64,000 nt of DNA, taken from positions 1 to 64,000 of the forward strand of contig NZ_BDCK01000019.1 in NCBI RefSeq assembly GCF_001613465.1, in the 5' to 3' direction. The first letter of the stretch is position 1; each line of letters begins with the position of its first letter. This stretch comes from Nocardia niwae NBRC 108934 = DSM 45340 (GTDB lineage Bacteria > Actinomycetota > Actinomycetes > Mycobacteriales > Mycobacteriaceae). Below, in pieces: positions 34,298-42,550 of this stretch. Both the position numbers and the translations under genes were made by a program. The notes under the pieces were generated by a model. It was not told the DNA's origin and did not search any database. It was given only the letters and a program-made list of their open reading frames with translations.

Positions 34298-34815
34298 CGC
34301 AACTCCCTCGGAAGGTTCCGGCCCCTGACCGCATCCGGTCGCCATCGACGCTAGGCAGCGCCCGTATCCCGGCGCGTCTGTCGGATGACGTAATCGATGA
34401 CTGCCGCTGCCGCACGGATGACTGTCGGTCATCGCCGCGACCGGCACCGCAGCGCAGTCGGCCTGGGCGGCTCCGCCAGGACGCTGACCATCGGGAACGA
34501 CCGAATCGAGTTCCGCCCTCTGCGTGTGGTCGGTCACTGATCCGCGATTACGCGAGGAGTTACCACTCGGGTGCGATGTGTCGATGGTTCCCTGGGCGAG
34601 GCCATGCGCGGGGAGCGCATCGAGAACGTACGTCGGATCCTCACCGGCAAAGCGCTCGGGGCGTCGGCTGCCGCCAGCGCTCGTCGGTGAGGTGCGCAGG
34701 CGCACCGCATCGCCGTCGGCAGCGACCGGTGCCAGTAGTCGGTGCAGCCAGGCCCTACCGGGTCACGATTTCCTCGCGGTCCCGCAGCCCGCGCAATGTG
34801 TCGCGAGACGAGCGA
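34298..34815. other. Intergenic region with regulatory repeats and possible coding debris
   Basis: The left third holds the TGACGTA-type repeats upstream of the epoxide-hydrolase-like gene. From 34500 to 34700 a minus-strand frame shows a protein-like stretch (F-A-G-E-D-P-T-Y-V-L-D-A-L-P) that may be a remnant of an oxidoreductase, but it is too short to assign. Confidence 0.4.
34380..34428. promoter_or_regulatory. TGACGTA-type element, site 2
   Basis: GTCGGATGACGTA (34380-34392) is identical to the core of site 1. Further GATGACT units begin at 34396 and 34418. It lies upstream of the start at 34297 and should control the two-gene hydrolase operon. Confidence 0.5.
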
Positions 34816-35742
34816 TCACCCATTGCGCCCAGCACGGTCGCCGCCCGATGCGCACCGGACCAGAACTTCCGCCGGTCCCGACGGAGGCATCTGACGGCGC
34901 CAGATGGCGCGGAAGTTTCGCGTGAGCACCACGGTGTCGTCCACTCGCACTTCGGTGAGGGTTCCGTTGCCCAGGTCGGACGCCGCGACCAACCGGCTCA
35001 GCACCGCGGGTGCGACCCCGGCCCGGGCCGACGCGACGATGGTCGCGGCCGAGCCCAGTTCGGCGGCGGGACGGGCAGGCTGGCATGCCGCGCTCAGGAT
35101 CTCCCAGACCGTGTCGCGGGTGCCGGAACCCGGCTCACGCCACAACAGGGGAGTGGTGGCGAGTTCACGCAACGTCACCGGCCGGCGGCGCCGGGCCCAC
35201 GGATGGCCGGGCGCGACGACCACGACCAGTGCGTCCGCGCCGAGCACCCGACTGCCCATGCCGGGCGGCGGATGCGGTCCCTCGACGAAACCGACGTCCG
35301 CTCGACCGCTCCGGACCGATTCCGCGACCTGCCTGGTGTTGTCCACTTCGAGGGACACCGCCACCTCGGGATACGATTCGCGCAGGACGCCGAGCCACTG
35401 CGGGATCCTATGATCGGCAAGGGTTTTCGACGCCGCGATCCGCAGGTGCGGAACCTGGGCGGCGTGCAGGGCGGCCACGCCCGCGCCGAAGGCCCGCGCC
35501 GCGTCGAGCACAGCTCGCGCATACTCCACGACCGAGCGCCCGGCGTCGGTGAGCGCCGATCCGGTCGGGCCGCGATCCAGCAGTCGTAGTCGCAGCCGCC
35601 GTTCCAAGGCGCTGATCCGCATACTCGCCGCCGGCTGACTGATGCCGTGCCTGCGCCCGGCCGCGCCGAGGCTGCCCAGCTCCGCCACGGAGACGAGCAG
35701 GGCGAGCACCTCCAGATCAGGTGTCCCCGGCGGCAACGTCAT
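34816..35742 (-). CDS. LysR-family transcriptional regulator
   Basis: This 308-residue LTTR has an N-terminal winged HTH (L-E-V-L-A-L-L-V-S-V-A-E-L-G-S-L, R-H-G-I-S-Q-P-A-A-S, L-E-R-R-L) and a periplasmic-binding-like effector domain with L-R-I-A-A-S-K-T-L-A and D-V-G-F-V-E-G. It is divergent from a YeiH-type transporter. The pairing matches the conserved YeiE/YeiH arrangement, in which the regulator controls the transporter gene, so the effector may be a sulfur or nitrogen oxyanion; that last point is inference. Confidence 0.87.
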   Translation of the reverse strand: MTLPPGTPDLEVLALLVSVAELGSLGAAGRRHGISQPAASMRISALERRLRLRLLDRGPTGSALTDAGRSVVEYARAVLDAARAFGAGVAALHAAQVPHLRIAASKTLADHRIPQWLGVLRESYPEVAVSLEVDNTRQVAESVRSGRADVGFVEGPHPPPGMGSRVLGADALVVVVAPGHPWARRRRPVTLRELATTPLLWREPGSGTRDTVWEILSAACQPARPAAELGSAATIVASARAGVAPAVLSRLVAASDLGNGTLTEVRVDDTVVLTRNFRAIWRRQMPPSGPAEVLVRCASGGDRAGRNG

Positions 35743-35859
35743 GGGCAGATTATGAGCGGTCGGGGCGGCCAGGGATCGGGCGCCCCATCAGTGTGGCTTA
35801 TGAGGTGCTGCCATCACGACAGCTACCGGAACGGGTGGTTTGCCGCGATCGTCTCGAAG

Positions 35860-36849
35860 ATGACGATTGTTCGCCGGCATGGTCCCGGTCTTCTGGCGGC
35901 GGCCGGTATCGCCACCGCCGCGACATACGCGGGCACGGTGTGGCCCGCCCTCGGCGCGCCAGTGCTCGCGTTGACCGGTGGCGCGATATTCGGGGTGTTC
36001 GCGCGCCGAGCAGGGGACGAGCGTTTCGTGCCGGGCCTGGCCTCGGCGCAGGAGCGATTATTGGGTGCCGCCATCGTCGTGCTCGGGCTCGGCCTGCCCT
36101 TCGGCGCCGTCGTCAGCGTGGGCCGGAGCACCATACTCGTGCTGCTCGGCACGCTTGTCGTCGGCGCGCTGGCAGCGGTCGTCGCAGGCAGGCTGCTCGC
36201 GCTGGACCGGGAGTCGGCCATCCTGGTGGCGGTGGGCAGCACGATCTGCGGCGCTTCCGCCATCGCCGCCGCCACCGCTGTGCTGAAGCCCGATCGCGAT
36301 CGCGTCGCCTACGCTCTGGGCACCATCTTCGTCTTCAATGTCGCCGCCGTGCTCGTCTACCCGCCACTGGGGCATCTGCTGGGCATGTCCGAAGAGGCGT
36401 TCGGCCTGTGGGCGGGCACCGCCATCAACGACACATCCTCGGTGCTGGCCGCCGGGGTGGCCTTCGGCTCCGGCGCAGCGCATTTCGCTGTCATCGTCAA
36501 GCTGGTCCGCAGCCTGGCGATCATTCCGATGTGTGTGGGGCTGTATCTCGGCGTCCGCCGTGACCGCGGCGGCGCCACTCCGCTGTGGCGCACCATCCCG
36601 CTGTTCGCCGTGCTGTTCGTCGCCGCGTCGGCCCTGGCCGCCACCGGCGTGATTCCCCCTTCCTGGACGCAGCCCCTGAGCCACCTCAGTGCCTGGTTGA
36701 TCGCCGTAGTCCTGGCCGCCATCGGAACCACCCTCACGCCGCAGCGTCTGCGCACCGCGGGCCACCGTCCCCTGTTCTTCGGCGGGATCCTCGCCCTCAC
36801 CCTTGGGATATCCAGTCTGGCCCTGCAACTCGCCACCGGTTGGAGGTAA
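35860..36849 (+). CDS. YeiH-type membrane transporter (putative sulfate exporter family)
   Basis: This 329-residue protein has about ten hydrophobic helices. Family hallmarks are G-S-T-I-C-G-A-S-A-I-A-A, A-L-G-T-I-F-V-F-N, and W-A-G-T-A-I-N-D-T-S-S-V. The family is named putative sulfate exporter; the transported substrate is not firmly established. I chose the ATG at 35860 because it begins just before the first helix; an in-frame ATG at 35800 is also possible, and neither has a strong ribosome binding site. It is divergent from the LysR gene. Confidence 0.85.
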   Translation: MTIVRRHGPGLLAAAGIATAATYAGTVWPALGAPVLALTGGAIFGVFARRAGDERFVPGLASAQERLLGAAIVVLGLGLPFGAVVSVGRSTILVLLGTLVVGALAAVVAGRLLALDRESAILVAVGSTICGASAIAAATAVLKPDRDRVAYALGTIFVFNVAAVLVYPPLGHLLGMSEEAFGLWAGTAINDTSSVLAAGVAFGSGAAHFAVIVKLVRSLAIIPMCVGLYLGVRRDRGGATPLWRTIPLFAVLFVAASALAATGVIPPSWTQPLSHLSAWLIAVVLAAIGTTLTPQRLRTAGHRPLFFGGILALTLGISSLALQLATGWR

Positions 36850-36931
36850 CGGTGATCCACGCGAAGGGCGCCGCCCGGGACCGGCCGCCGGGCGTGCCGT
36901 GCCCGGCGAGCGCTGGAGACTTCAGCTGCGC

Positions 36932-37417
36932 TCAGTTCAGTGTGAACGTGGCCGTTCCCGAGATCTGCTCCATCTCCCTGTTGTTCGAGTCCAGCGCGAC
37001 GATTCGAGCCTCCACCCGGCCGACGCCCGGCGCCGTGCCGAAACCGACGATCACGCCGTCTACCGTGTCTTGGACGACACCGTTCACGACGCGGTGCTGC
37101 TGCCCGTCCGCGTACCCCGTATCGAGATTCTCGAAGCGCACCGCAACCTTCCAGTCCGAGCAGCCTTCCCCGGTCTGGGTGATGTTCACCCGCCCGCCGA
37201 ATGTGCCGACCTTCTCCTGCTGCACGGTGACCGCGTCGATGATCGCCGAGCAGCTCGTCGGCACCAGGCGCGACAGGGTCGGCGTGAACGGAAAACCCGG
37301 GTCATGCGGTATGGCGGTAGCGGGCGCCGCGAACCCGGCCATCCCGGCGGCGGTCACCGCTGCGACGACACCGGCGCGAGCCGAAAACCGTTGCGGCTGC
37401 TTGTGATCGAGAGACAT
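36932..37417 (-). CDS. Secreted protein of unknown function
   Basis: This 161-residue protein has a basic N-terminus, hydrophobic core (residues about 16-32) and A-T-A cleavage site near residue 35, so it is exported. The mature part has two cysteines (about 56 and 86), likely a disulfide, and a beta-rich pattern ending T-A-T-F-T-L-N. No catalytic motif is visible. Small secreted proteins of this shape are common in Nocardia and mycobacteria. It converges with the YeiH gene. Confidence 0.65.
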   Translation of the reverse strand: MSLDHKQPQRFSARAGVVAAVTAAGMAGFAAPATAIPHDPGFPFTPTLSRLVPTSCSAIIDAVTVQQEKVGTFGGRVNITQTGEGCSDWKVAVRFENLDTGYADGQQHRVVNGVVQDTVDGVIVGFGTAPGVGRVEARIVALDSNNREMEQISGTATFTLN

Positions 37418-37506
37418 ACCGGGTTTGTCGGGTCACCGGAAGTCGGTGTTACAAGATGCCTCGCCGCATTCCTCTGCGCGCGCAGGCATAAACAGCGCCG
37501 GTTGCC

Positions 37507-37938
37507 TTATTCGCAGGCGACGCCGTCCTTATCGCGGTCCAGCTCTGATCTGTAGCCGGGTTCTCCCCGCCGTAGCGGCGCGGCACCCGCTGCCTTGGCG
37601 GCGGCGCAGTTGGAGTAGTAGACGCTGGGGGCTGCCGGTCGCGGTGGCACCGGTACGGCCGCCGCCGGTGGAGGCGGTACCACTGCTGCGGGCGGGACCG
37701 GCGCGACCACAGCCGGCGGTGAAGTGGGGATCAGGGTCGTTGCCAGTGGGGTCGGCGGCGGTGATGCGGCAGTGGTTGTCGGCGGCAGGAGTGTCGTGTG
37801 GCCGGCGGATACGACTGATGTCGTGACCGGTGTCGTAGTGGTTGGCGTTGAGGCGGTTTCGGCGCCGCAAGCGGCGGCTGTGAGCGTCACTGCCGCGCAC
37901 GAAAGGAGCGCGGCAGCATGTCGCCGTGTTGATGTCAT
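37507..37938 (-). CDS. Lipoprotein with C-terminal Excalibur calcium-binding domain
   Basis: This 143-residue protein has a signal peptide ending T-A-A-A-C (C24) that gives a lipid anchor, then a long Thr/Pro/Ala linker and a C-terminal Excalibur domain: Y-Y-S-N-C-A-A-A, G-E-P-G-Y and D-R-D-K-D-G-V-A-C-E, an EF-hand-like calcium loop bracketed by two Cys. Such domains are found on actinobacterial surface proteins and nucleases. No other catalytic domain is present. The ATG at 37938 has GGAAAGAG upstream. Confidence 0.8.
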   Translation of the reverse strand: MTSTRRHAAALLSCAAVTLTAAACGAETASTPTTTTPVTTSVVSAGHTTLLPPTTTAASPPPTPLATTLIPTSPPAVVAPVPPAAVVPPPPAAAVPVPPRPAAPSVYYSNCAAAKAAGAAPLRRGEPGYRSELDRDKDGVACE

Positions 37939-38241
37939 GGTCTCTTTCCGAGGTAGGGGTGTATGTCCGAGCGCAGGTGCATGCCGCCGCGTCGACGGAA
38001 AGGGTGACGCGCCGCCATGGCATTGCACCTTGCGTTGTCGGCTTTGGTTCCGTCCCGCAGATTCTGCGTAGTGCGCAGCTCGGGAACTGCCGGCCTTATC
38101 GGAATCGGCCCGGCTTGTGTTTCGGGTATCCGCCGCAGTTGGTCCGACCCTGTGGTTCGCCTCGGCCCGAACGTCGGTTGGACCGTAGTCCTTCTTTCGA
38201 CTCGGTTGCTTCTGAGCCTGTTCACCCGTGCGGTGGGCCGA
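37939..38241. other. Intergenic region
   Basis: About 300 bp between two minus-strand genes. I see no gene; it should contain the promoter of the Excalibur lipoprotein. Confidence 0.4.
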
Positions 38242-38610
38242 TCAGACGCGGTCGTGGAGAGTGACCTGGTAGCCGTCGGGGTCGGCGAAGGTGAATGTGC
38301 GGCCGAAGGGGCCGTCGGTCGGGGCGGAGACGATGGTGTGCCCGTCGGCGACGAGAGCATCGTGAATGGCTTGGACATCTGTGGCGTGCAGCCAGATCGC
38401 GGCGCCGATGCCGGGCTGAGCGACGGATGCGAGATCGGTGCCGGGAACGATGTCGCGGAGTGCGAACGCGATCGGCTTCGTCTCGAAGACGACGGCGTGC
38501 GCAGGTCCGGCCTGCGAGCGGACGAGGCCGAGGTATTGCTCGTAGAACGCCTGCGAAGCGGCGAGGTCGCGCGCTTGGAGCGAGAGGAAGTCGGGTCCGG
38601 TGACGGGCAT
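38242..38610 (-). CDS. VOC-family protein, divergent from MarR regulator
   Basis: This 122-residue glyoxalase/bleomycin-resistance-fold protein has D-F-L-S-L-Q-A-R-D-L-A-A-S-Q-A-F-Y at the start, A-I-W-L-H-A-T-D-V near residue 71 and F-A-D-P-D-G-Y-Q-V-T-L-H at the end, the two beta-alpha-beta repeats of the VOC fold. It may bind or detoxify a small aromatic or antibiotic. It shares a 60-bp promoter region carrying two identical palindromes with a MarR gene, so it is probably repressed by that protein and induced by its ligand. Confidence 0.82.
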   Translation of the reverse strand: MPVTGPDFLSLQARDLAASQAFYEQYLGLVRSQAGPAHAVVFETKPIAFALRDIVPGTDLASVAQPGIGAAIWLHATDVQAIHDALVADGHTIVSAPTDGPFGRTFTFADPDGYQVTLHDRV

Positions 38611-38629
38611 GATGATGCTCCTCAGTTCG

Positions 38630-38672
38630 TGTCAGTTTTCTGACATAAACAATCTATGTCAGAATGCTGACA
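38630..38672. promoter_or_regulatory. Double MarR operator
   Basis: Two identical inverted repeats TGTCAG-N4-CTGACA lie at 38630-38645 and 38657-38672, 27 bp apart. The second ends on the A of the MarR start codon. They fall between the divergent VOC and MarR genes and would let one repressor control both. Confidence 0.82.
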
Positions 38673-39130
38673 TGAGTCAAGACGGTGCGGGCGTCGATCT
38701 GGAGACGTCACTGGGCTACCTGCTGAAAGAGGCTTCGAGCGTCCTTCGCGTAGCCATGGAGGAGGTGCTGCGGCCGCTCGGGATGAGCGTGACGCACTAC
38801 TCCTGTCTCGAGCTGCTGGCTCAACGACCGGGTCTGTCGAACTCCGAGCTCGCGCGGGGCGCGTTCGTGACGCGGCAGACGATGAACGTGCTCCTCCAGG
38901 CCCTGGAACGAGACGGCTACGTGACCAGGCCCGCGGAGGCGCCCGTCGGGAAGGTCCTTCCCGCGCGGCTCACGCCTCGCGGGCGACGGAGCCTCGAGAA
39001 GGCGACCGTAGCGGTCCGGTCCGTCGAGGTCAGAATGCTGGCCGGCCTGACCGAGACCGAACAGTCGAGCGCGTTCCGGATCCTGCGGAGCATGATCCGT
39101 TCCCTGCGTGATGGCAACGAGGGTGCATAG
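38672..39130 (+). CDS. MarR-family transcriptional regulator
   Basis: This 152-residue MarR winged-helix regulator has L-A-Q-R-P-G-L-S-N-S-E-L-A, T-R-Q-T-M-N-V-L-L-Q-A-L-E-R-D-G-Y-V and the wing P-A-R-L-T-P-R-G-R. MarR proteins are homodimeric repressors released by phenolic compounds or oxidants. The ATG at 38672 is set by the operator overlap and the domain start. Autoregulation is likely because operator 2 abuts the start codon, which may also leave the mRNA nearly leaderless. Confidence 0.87.
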   Translation: MSQDGAGVDLETSLGYLLKEASSVLRVAMEEVLRPLGMSVTHYSCLELLAQRPGLSNSELARGAFVTRQTMNVLLQALERDGYVTRPAEAPVGKVLPARLTPRGRRSLEKATVAVRSVEVRMLAGLTETEQSSAFRILRSMIRSLRDGNEGA

Positions 39131-39396
39131 TTCGCTCCCCGGCGCACATCTGGTCGCGCTCGGATAGCGATGCGGCCGAGTAGCCCTGACTGCGCCGGAA
39201 CCGGATACCGCGGCCTCGGCGGTATCGTGCGGATGATCCGAAGCGGGTGAAGCTGAGCAGAGGTCTGCCGCAGGGGCTTTCGCGAGCCGAGATCACCTAC
39301 CGGGCCGAGGGCGGCCGCCACCCGGCAAACAGCCGTCGTAGGCGGGAATTCCGAGTGGAAGCGGAGCGGTGGCTGCGCGTTGACTACGCTGGCGCG

Positions 39397-40152
39397 GTGT
39401 CCCAATCCGTGCCACTGACGAGACTTCTCGATGACGCGGGCTTGTTGTCGCTCGAACACCGGCTGCACCTCGAAGACGTGCTCGGCGCACACGTGTGGGA
39501 GGTCGATCTGGAAGGACGCCGGGTGGAATTCCTCGGTGACGAGCGCTCCTTCGTGTGTACCGACGTTCATCTGCTCGGCACGGCCGACGCCGAGACGTGG
39601 CTGTGGGGGTGGGTCAATCCCTGGGGATACTCGCCGTCACTACTGCGCGCCGCGGAGACGGTGCGCGAGTTCGGATTGCGGTACCGCGTGGCCGAATTGT
39701 GTTCGGCCGAACTGCCGGTGGTTCTCGGGGGCGCGGCCCCGGAGCCCTATCAGGTCGCTGGGTTGATGGCGGATGCCGCGAAGATCGTCTGTGGTCGCTG
39801 GAACTCCTACTGCGGGATCATCGACGGCGCCTGCGTCGCGTTTCTCATCGACCACCCGGCGTTCGAGCTGCCCGCGCCCACCGCGTCCGGTCTCGCTCGG
39901 GTGCTGGCCTATGGTTTCGGGGCGCTGCCGCTGACAGATCACCGGCGTGCCGTGCACAGCTATCTGACGCGGCGCGGCCTGGTCACCGAATTCCTCGACG
40001 ACTACCGGTGGCTGGAATTCGGCGGCGACGGTCTCGCGGGAGAGGCCGAGTTCGACGCTTCCGGCCGGATCGCGCACCTCGATGTCCGGATCGCCGTTAC
40101 GGAGAGCGACATGCCCCTCGCGGCGGAAACCCGGTCGGCCCCCTCTCGCTGA
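39397..40152 (+). CDS. DUF6882-like protein
   Basis: This protein has 251 residues from the GTG at 39397. The frame opens earlier (39247), but the added 50 residues are Arg-rich and lack domain character. It matches the DUF6882 pattern of unknown function: E-W/T-W-L-W-G-W-V-N-P-W-G near residue 68 and A-E-T-V-R-E-F-G after it. No signal peptide or membrane span. It is a single gene between MarR and a convergent lipase. Confidence 0.55.
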   Translation: MSQSVPLTRLLDDAGLLSLEHRLHLEDVLGAHVWEVDLEGRRVEFLGDERSFVCTDVHLLGTADAETWLWGWVNPWGYSPSLLRAAETVREFGLRYRVAELCSAELPVVLGGAAPEPYQVAGLMADAAKIVCGRWNSYCGIIDGACVAFLIDHPAFELPAPTASGLARVLAYGFGALPLTDHRRAVHSYLTRRGLVTEFLDDYRWLEFGGDGLAGEAEFDASGRIAHLDVRIAVTESDMPLAAETRSAPSR

Positions 40153-40183
40153 CCACGCGGACGACGTCCGGGCCCCGTGCCGG

Positions 40184-41380
40184 TCAGCTCGGCGGGAACT
40201 GCTGCTGGAACCAGCCGAGAATCTCCGGCAGCGCGGCCCGGGCGGTTTCGCCATGGTCGAGGTCGCCCAAGTCGCTCAGCGTGGCGTCGGCGCTGCCGAG
40301 AGCTCGCAGGCAGCTCTCGGCATTCGGATAGGGGACGGCGCGGTCGCCGCGGGAAGCGTAGAGGTGGACGGGTACCCGGGGAGTCCAGTCGCAGGTGCCG
40401 TCGCTCTCGGCGACGGCCTTCGCGGCGGCGCCGCTCGGCTCGGCCGTCAACCGGAGGAACTCGGGTGTCAGCAGTTGCGCGGGGGTCGCGGCCAGTGCGG
40501 TCACGATGGTGATCTCACTGTGCAAGCCGTCGAAGAGTCCTTCGACCTTGTCGGCATAGGGCAGCTGGAAGGCTTCGGCCGGATCCTCGTAGAGGGGGTG
40601 GATCCGGTTCATGGAAGTGATCCAGTAGGCGAGGAACAGCACCGCGGCGCCCGGAACGACCCGCCCGTCGAGTGCGGCGGGCGCCTGGACGTGCTGGAGG
40701 TCGTAGGGTCCGCTGATGGGGGCCAGGGCGGCGATACCGAAGCCGGGGATCGTTCCGGCCTGCAGCGCCTTGCCGAGGGCCATCGCCGCGTGGCCACCCT
40801 GGGAGAAGCCGGTCACCAGCACGTTGGTGTCCAGCTCGCGGCCTTGCTGGACCGCCAGTGCCCCGGCCGCGCGCAACAGGTCGGCGGACGCGCTGACCTC
40901 CGAGGCCGCGTGCGTGTAGGGGTGCGGTCCCGGACCGTTGCCGAGGCCCAGGTAGTCGGGTGCGGTCGCCGCGTAGCCCGCGGCCGCGAACGCCACGGCC
41001 CGCAGCCGTTCGGAGAGGTTGCGGGTGTCGACCGAGGGGGCGTCGGTCCGGAGCGTCATGGTCCCGTGTTCGTAGCTGACCACGCGCAGCCGCCGGGAGC
41101 CGGTGCGTGGCAGGACCACCAGGCCGCTGGCGGTGGTCTGCTCGTCTTGCGGTGTGATCGTCCGGTATTCGACGCGAAAGGCGTCGACACCGTTGTGGAC
41201 GGGAGTGTGGATTCCGCCGTTGCCCAGCAGCGTCGCGGTGTCCTCGGGCGACAGTCCCATGAGGGGCGTGGTCGACACGATCTCGCCTCGGGCAGGCGAC
41301 GGTTCGTGCTCGGAGTTCCCGCATCCCGCGGCACCCAACAGGATGACCACCGCGACCAGGCAGCGCATCAGACGGTACAT
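40184..41380 (-). CDS. LIP-family lipase lipoprotein
   Basis: This 398-residue secretory lipase (LIP) family member is related in type to the one at 6.1-7.5 kb but lipid-anchored: lipobox L-G-A-A-G-C (C20). The triad is probably S193 in G-F-S-Q-G-G, D346 in S-R-G-D-R-A-V-P and H376 in D-L-D-H-G-E. S-Y-E-H-G-T (102-107) is the oxyanion-side motif. It would hydrolyse esters at the cell surface. A single gene; its upstream region is unusually A/T-rich. Confidence 0.85.
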   Translation of the reverse strand: MYRLMRCLVAVVILLGAAGCGNSEHEPSPARGEIVSTTPLMGLSPEDTATLLGNGGIHTPVHNGVDAFRVEYRTITPQDEQTTASGLVVLPRTGSRRLRVVSYEHGTMTLRTDAPSVDTRNLSERLRAVAFAAAGYAATAPDYLGLGNGPGPHPYTHAASEVSASADLLRAAGALAVQQGRELDTNVLVTGFSQGGHAAMALGKALQAGTIPGFGIAALAPISGPYDLQHVQAPAALDGRVVPGAAVLFLAYWITSMNRIHPLYEDPAEAFQLPYADKVEGLFDGLHSEITIVTALAATPAQLLTPEFLRLTAEPSGAAAKAVAESDGTCDWTPRVPVHLYASRGDRAVPYPNAESCLRALGSADATLSDLGDLDHGETARAALPEILGWFQQQFPPS

Positions 41381-41793
41381 CCGTCGGTCCTCTCGACGAT
41401 GATCGGCTTCGCTCCATCATCGCGCCTGCGCGGGCGAGTGTTGGGAGAAGATCGGCGGTCGCGTCGAGTGGCGCCGGAAGACGCGCAACCGCGTCGGGAC
41501 GAAGCAAGACGCCCTCGTCCGGCCGAAACGGTGGATGCTCCTGTGCCTGGTCGTTGCTGGCGCCTCCATCGTCGGCCGAAACCAAGAATAAGTAAATCCT
41601 TGTTCCATATCGACTCAATCGTCTAGCAGTAGATAGCAGCGATATGTTATGAGCTATTATCATCACGCGTTGTAGTACGGGACGATTGCTGTTCGGAACG
41701 ACGCAAGCCTGTCGACGCCATCCGGCCGAAGCTGTCCGGGCGGCGCCGGCAGGCGATGGCGGCTGATCGAGGGTCACTACCCGAGGAGTGGGC
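41381..41793. other. A/T-rich divergent intergenic region
   Basis: No gene seen. The part at about 41580-41690 is much richer in A/T than the rest of the window and may hold divergent promoters or a binding site for an A/T-preferring nucleoid protein such as Lsr2. Confidence 0.4.
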
Positions 41794-42378
41794 ATGGGGA
41801 CGCTACCGGCGAGCGCGACAACCGGCATCTACTTCCGTGCGGCAGCCGCGACGCTGGTCGAAGCAGCCACCGTCCTGGCGGATTTCGGGTGCTCCCCGGT
41901 CGACGTACCCGGGATTCTCGATCGGCTGCGCCGCGTCGAGGACGCGCTCGGCGTGGTCATCGGCAACCTGTCCGCCGCTCTGGCGTCCGAGCCGGGGGCC
42001 GGCGATCATGAGCCCCTGACCGAACTCGGAGATGCCCTCGGCCGAGTCGTCGAGCGGACGCGTGCGGCCGCCGCGCTCGCGGACGCCTACGTCGTCACGG
42101 CGGTGCCGGACGAGGTGCTCGAGATCGTGGTGACGATCGGCCGCTGCGCGCACCTCACCGCCGCGGCGCTGGGGGCCTGCGACCAACCGCTGCTCGGGTC
42201 GTATCGCGCGGAACTCCTGCGTCTGGCGGTGCACGCCGAGCGGACGTTCACCCGGTGGTCGTTGTCGCGGCCGCGTGGTGGCGAGGACCCGACGGCCGAA
42301 CTCGGCGGTGCGCTCGTCTCGGTCGTTCACGCTTTCCTCGCGGTCGGTCATGCGTCGGCCGTCGTCATTCCGGCATGA
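41794..42378 (+). CDS. Hypothetical helical protein
   Basis: This 194-residue protein starts at the ATG at 41794, backed by GAGGAG 5 nt upstream. It is almost entirely alpha-helical and alanine-rich, with no signal peptide, clear membrane span or known motif; Cys occurs at several helix positions. It precedes the GMC oxidoreductase on the same strand by 172 bp but is probably not co-transcribed. Not recognised. Confidence 0.6.
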   Translation: MGTLPASATTGIYFRAAAATLVEAATVLADFGCSPVDVPGILDRLRRVEDALGVVIGNLSAALASEPGAGDHEPLTELGDALGRVVERTRAAAALADAYVVTAVPDEVLEIVVTIGRCAHLTAAALGACDQPLLGSYRAELLRLAVHAERTFTRWSLSRPRGGEDPTAELGGALVSVVHAFLAVGHASAVVIPA

Positions 42379-42550
42379 ACGCGGGCTCGGCCGGAGGGAT
42401 GCGGCGCGGCCCGCGGGTTGGGGGAGCAGCACTATGTGGCCATGCATTCTTCCGAGCAAGTCGCCGCCAACTGGTGAAATGCGTCTTTAGTTAGTGGTTG
42501 TTCATCCCTTGTGATAGAACTCACTGGCGAAACGAAGGGGACTGTTCGAC

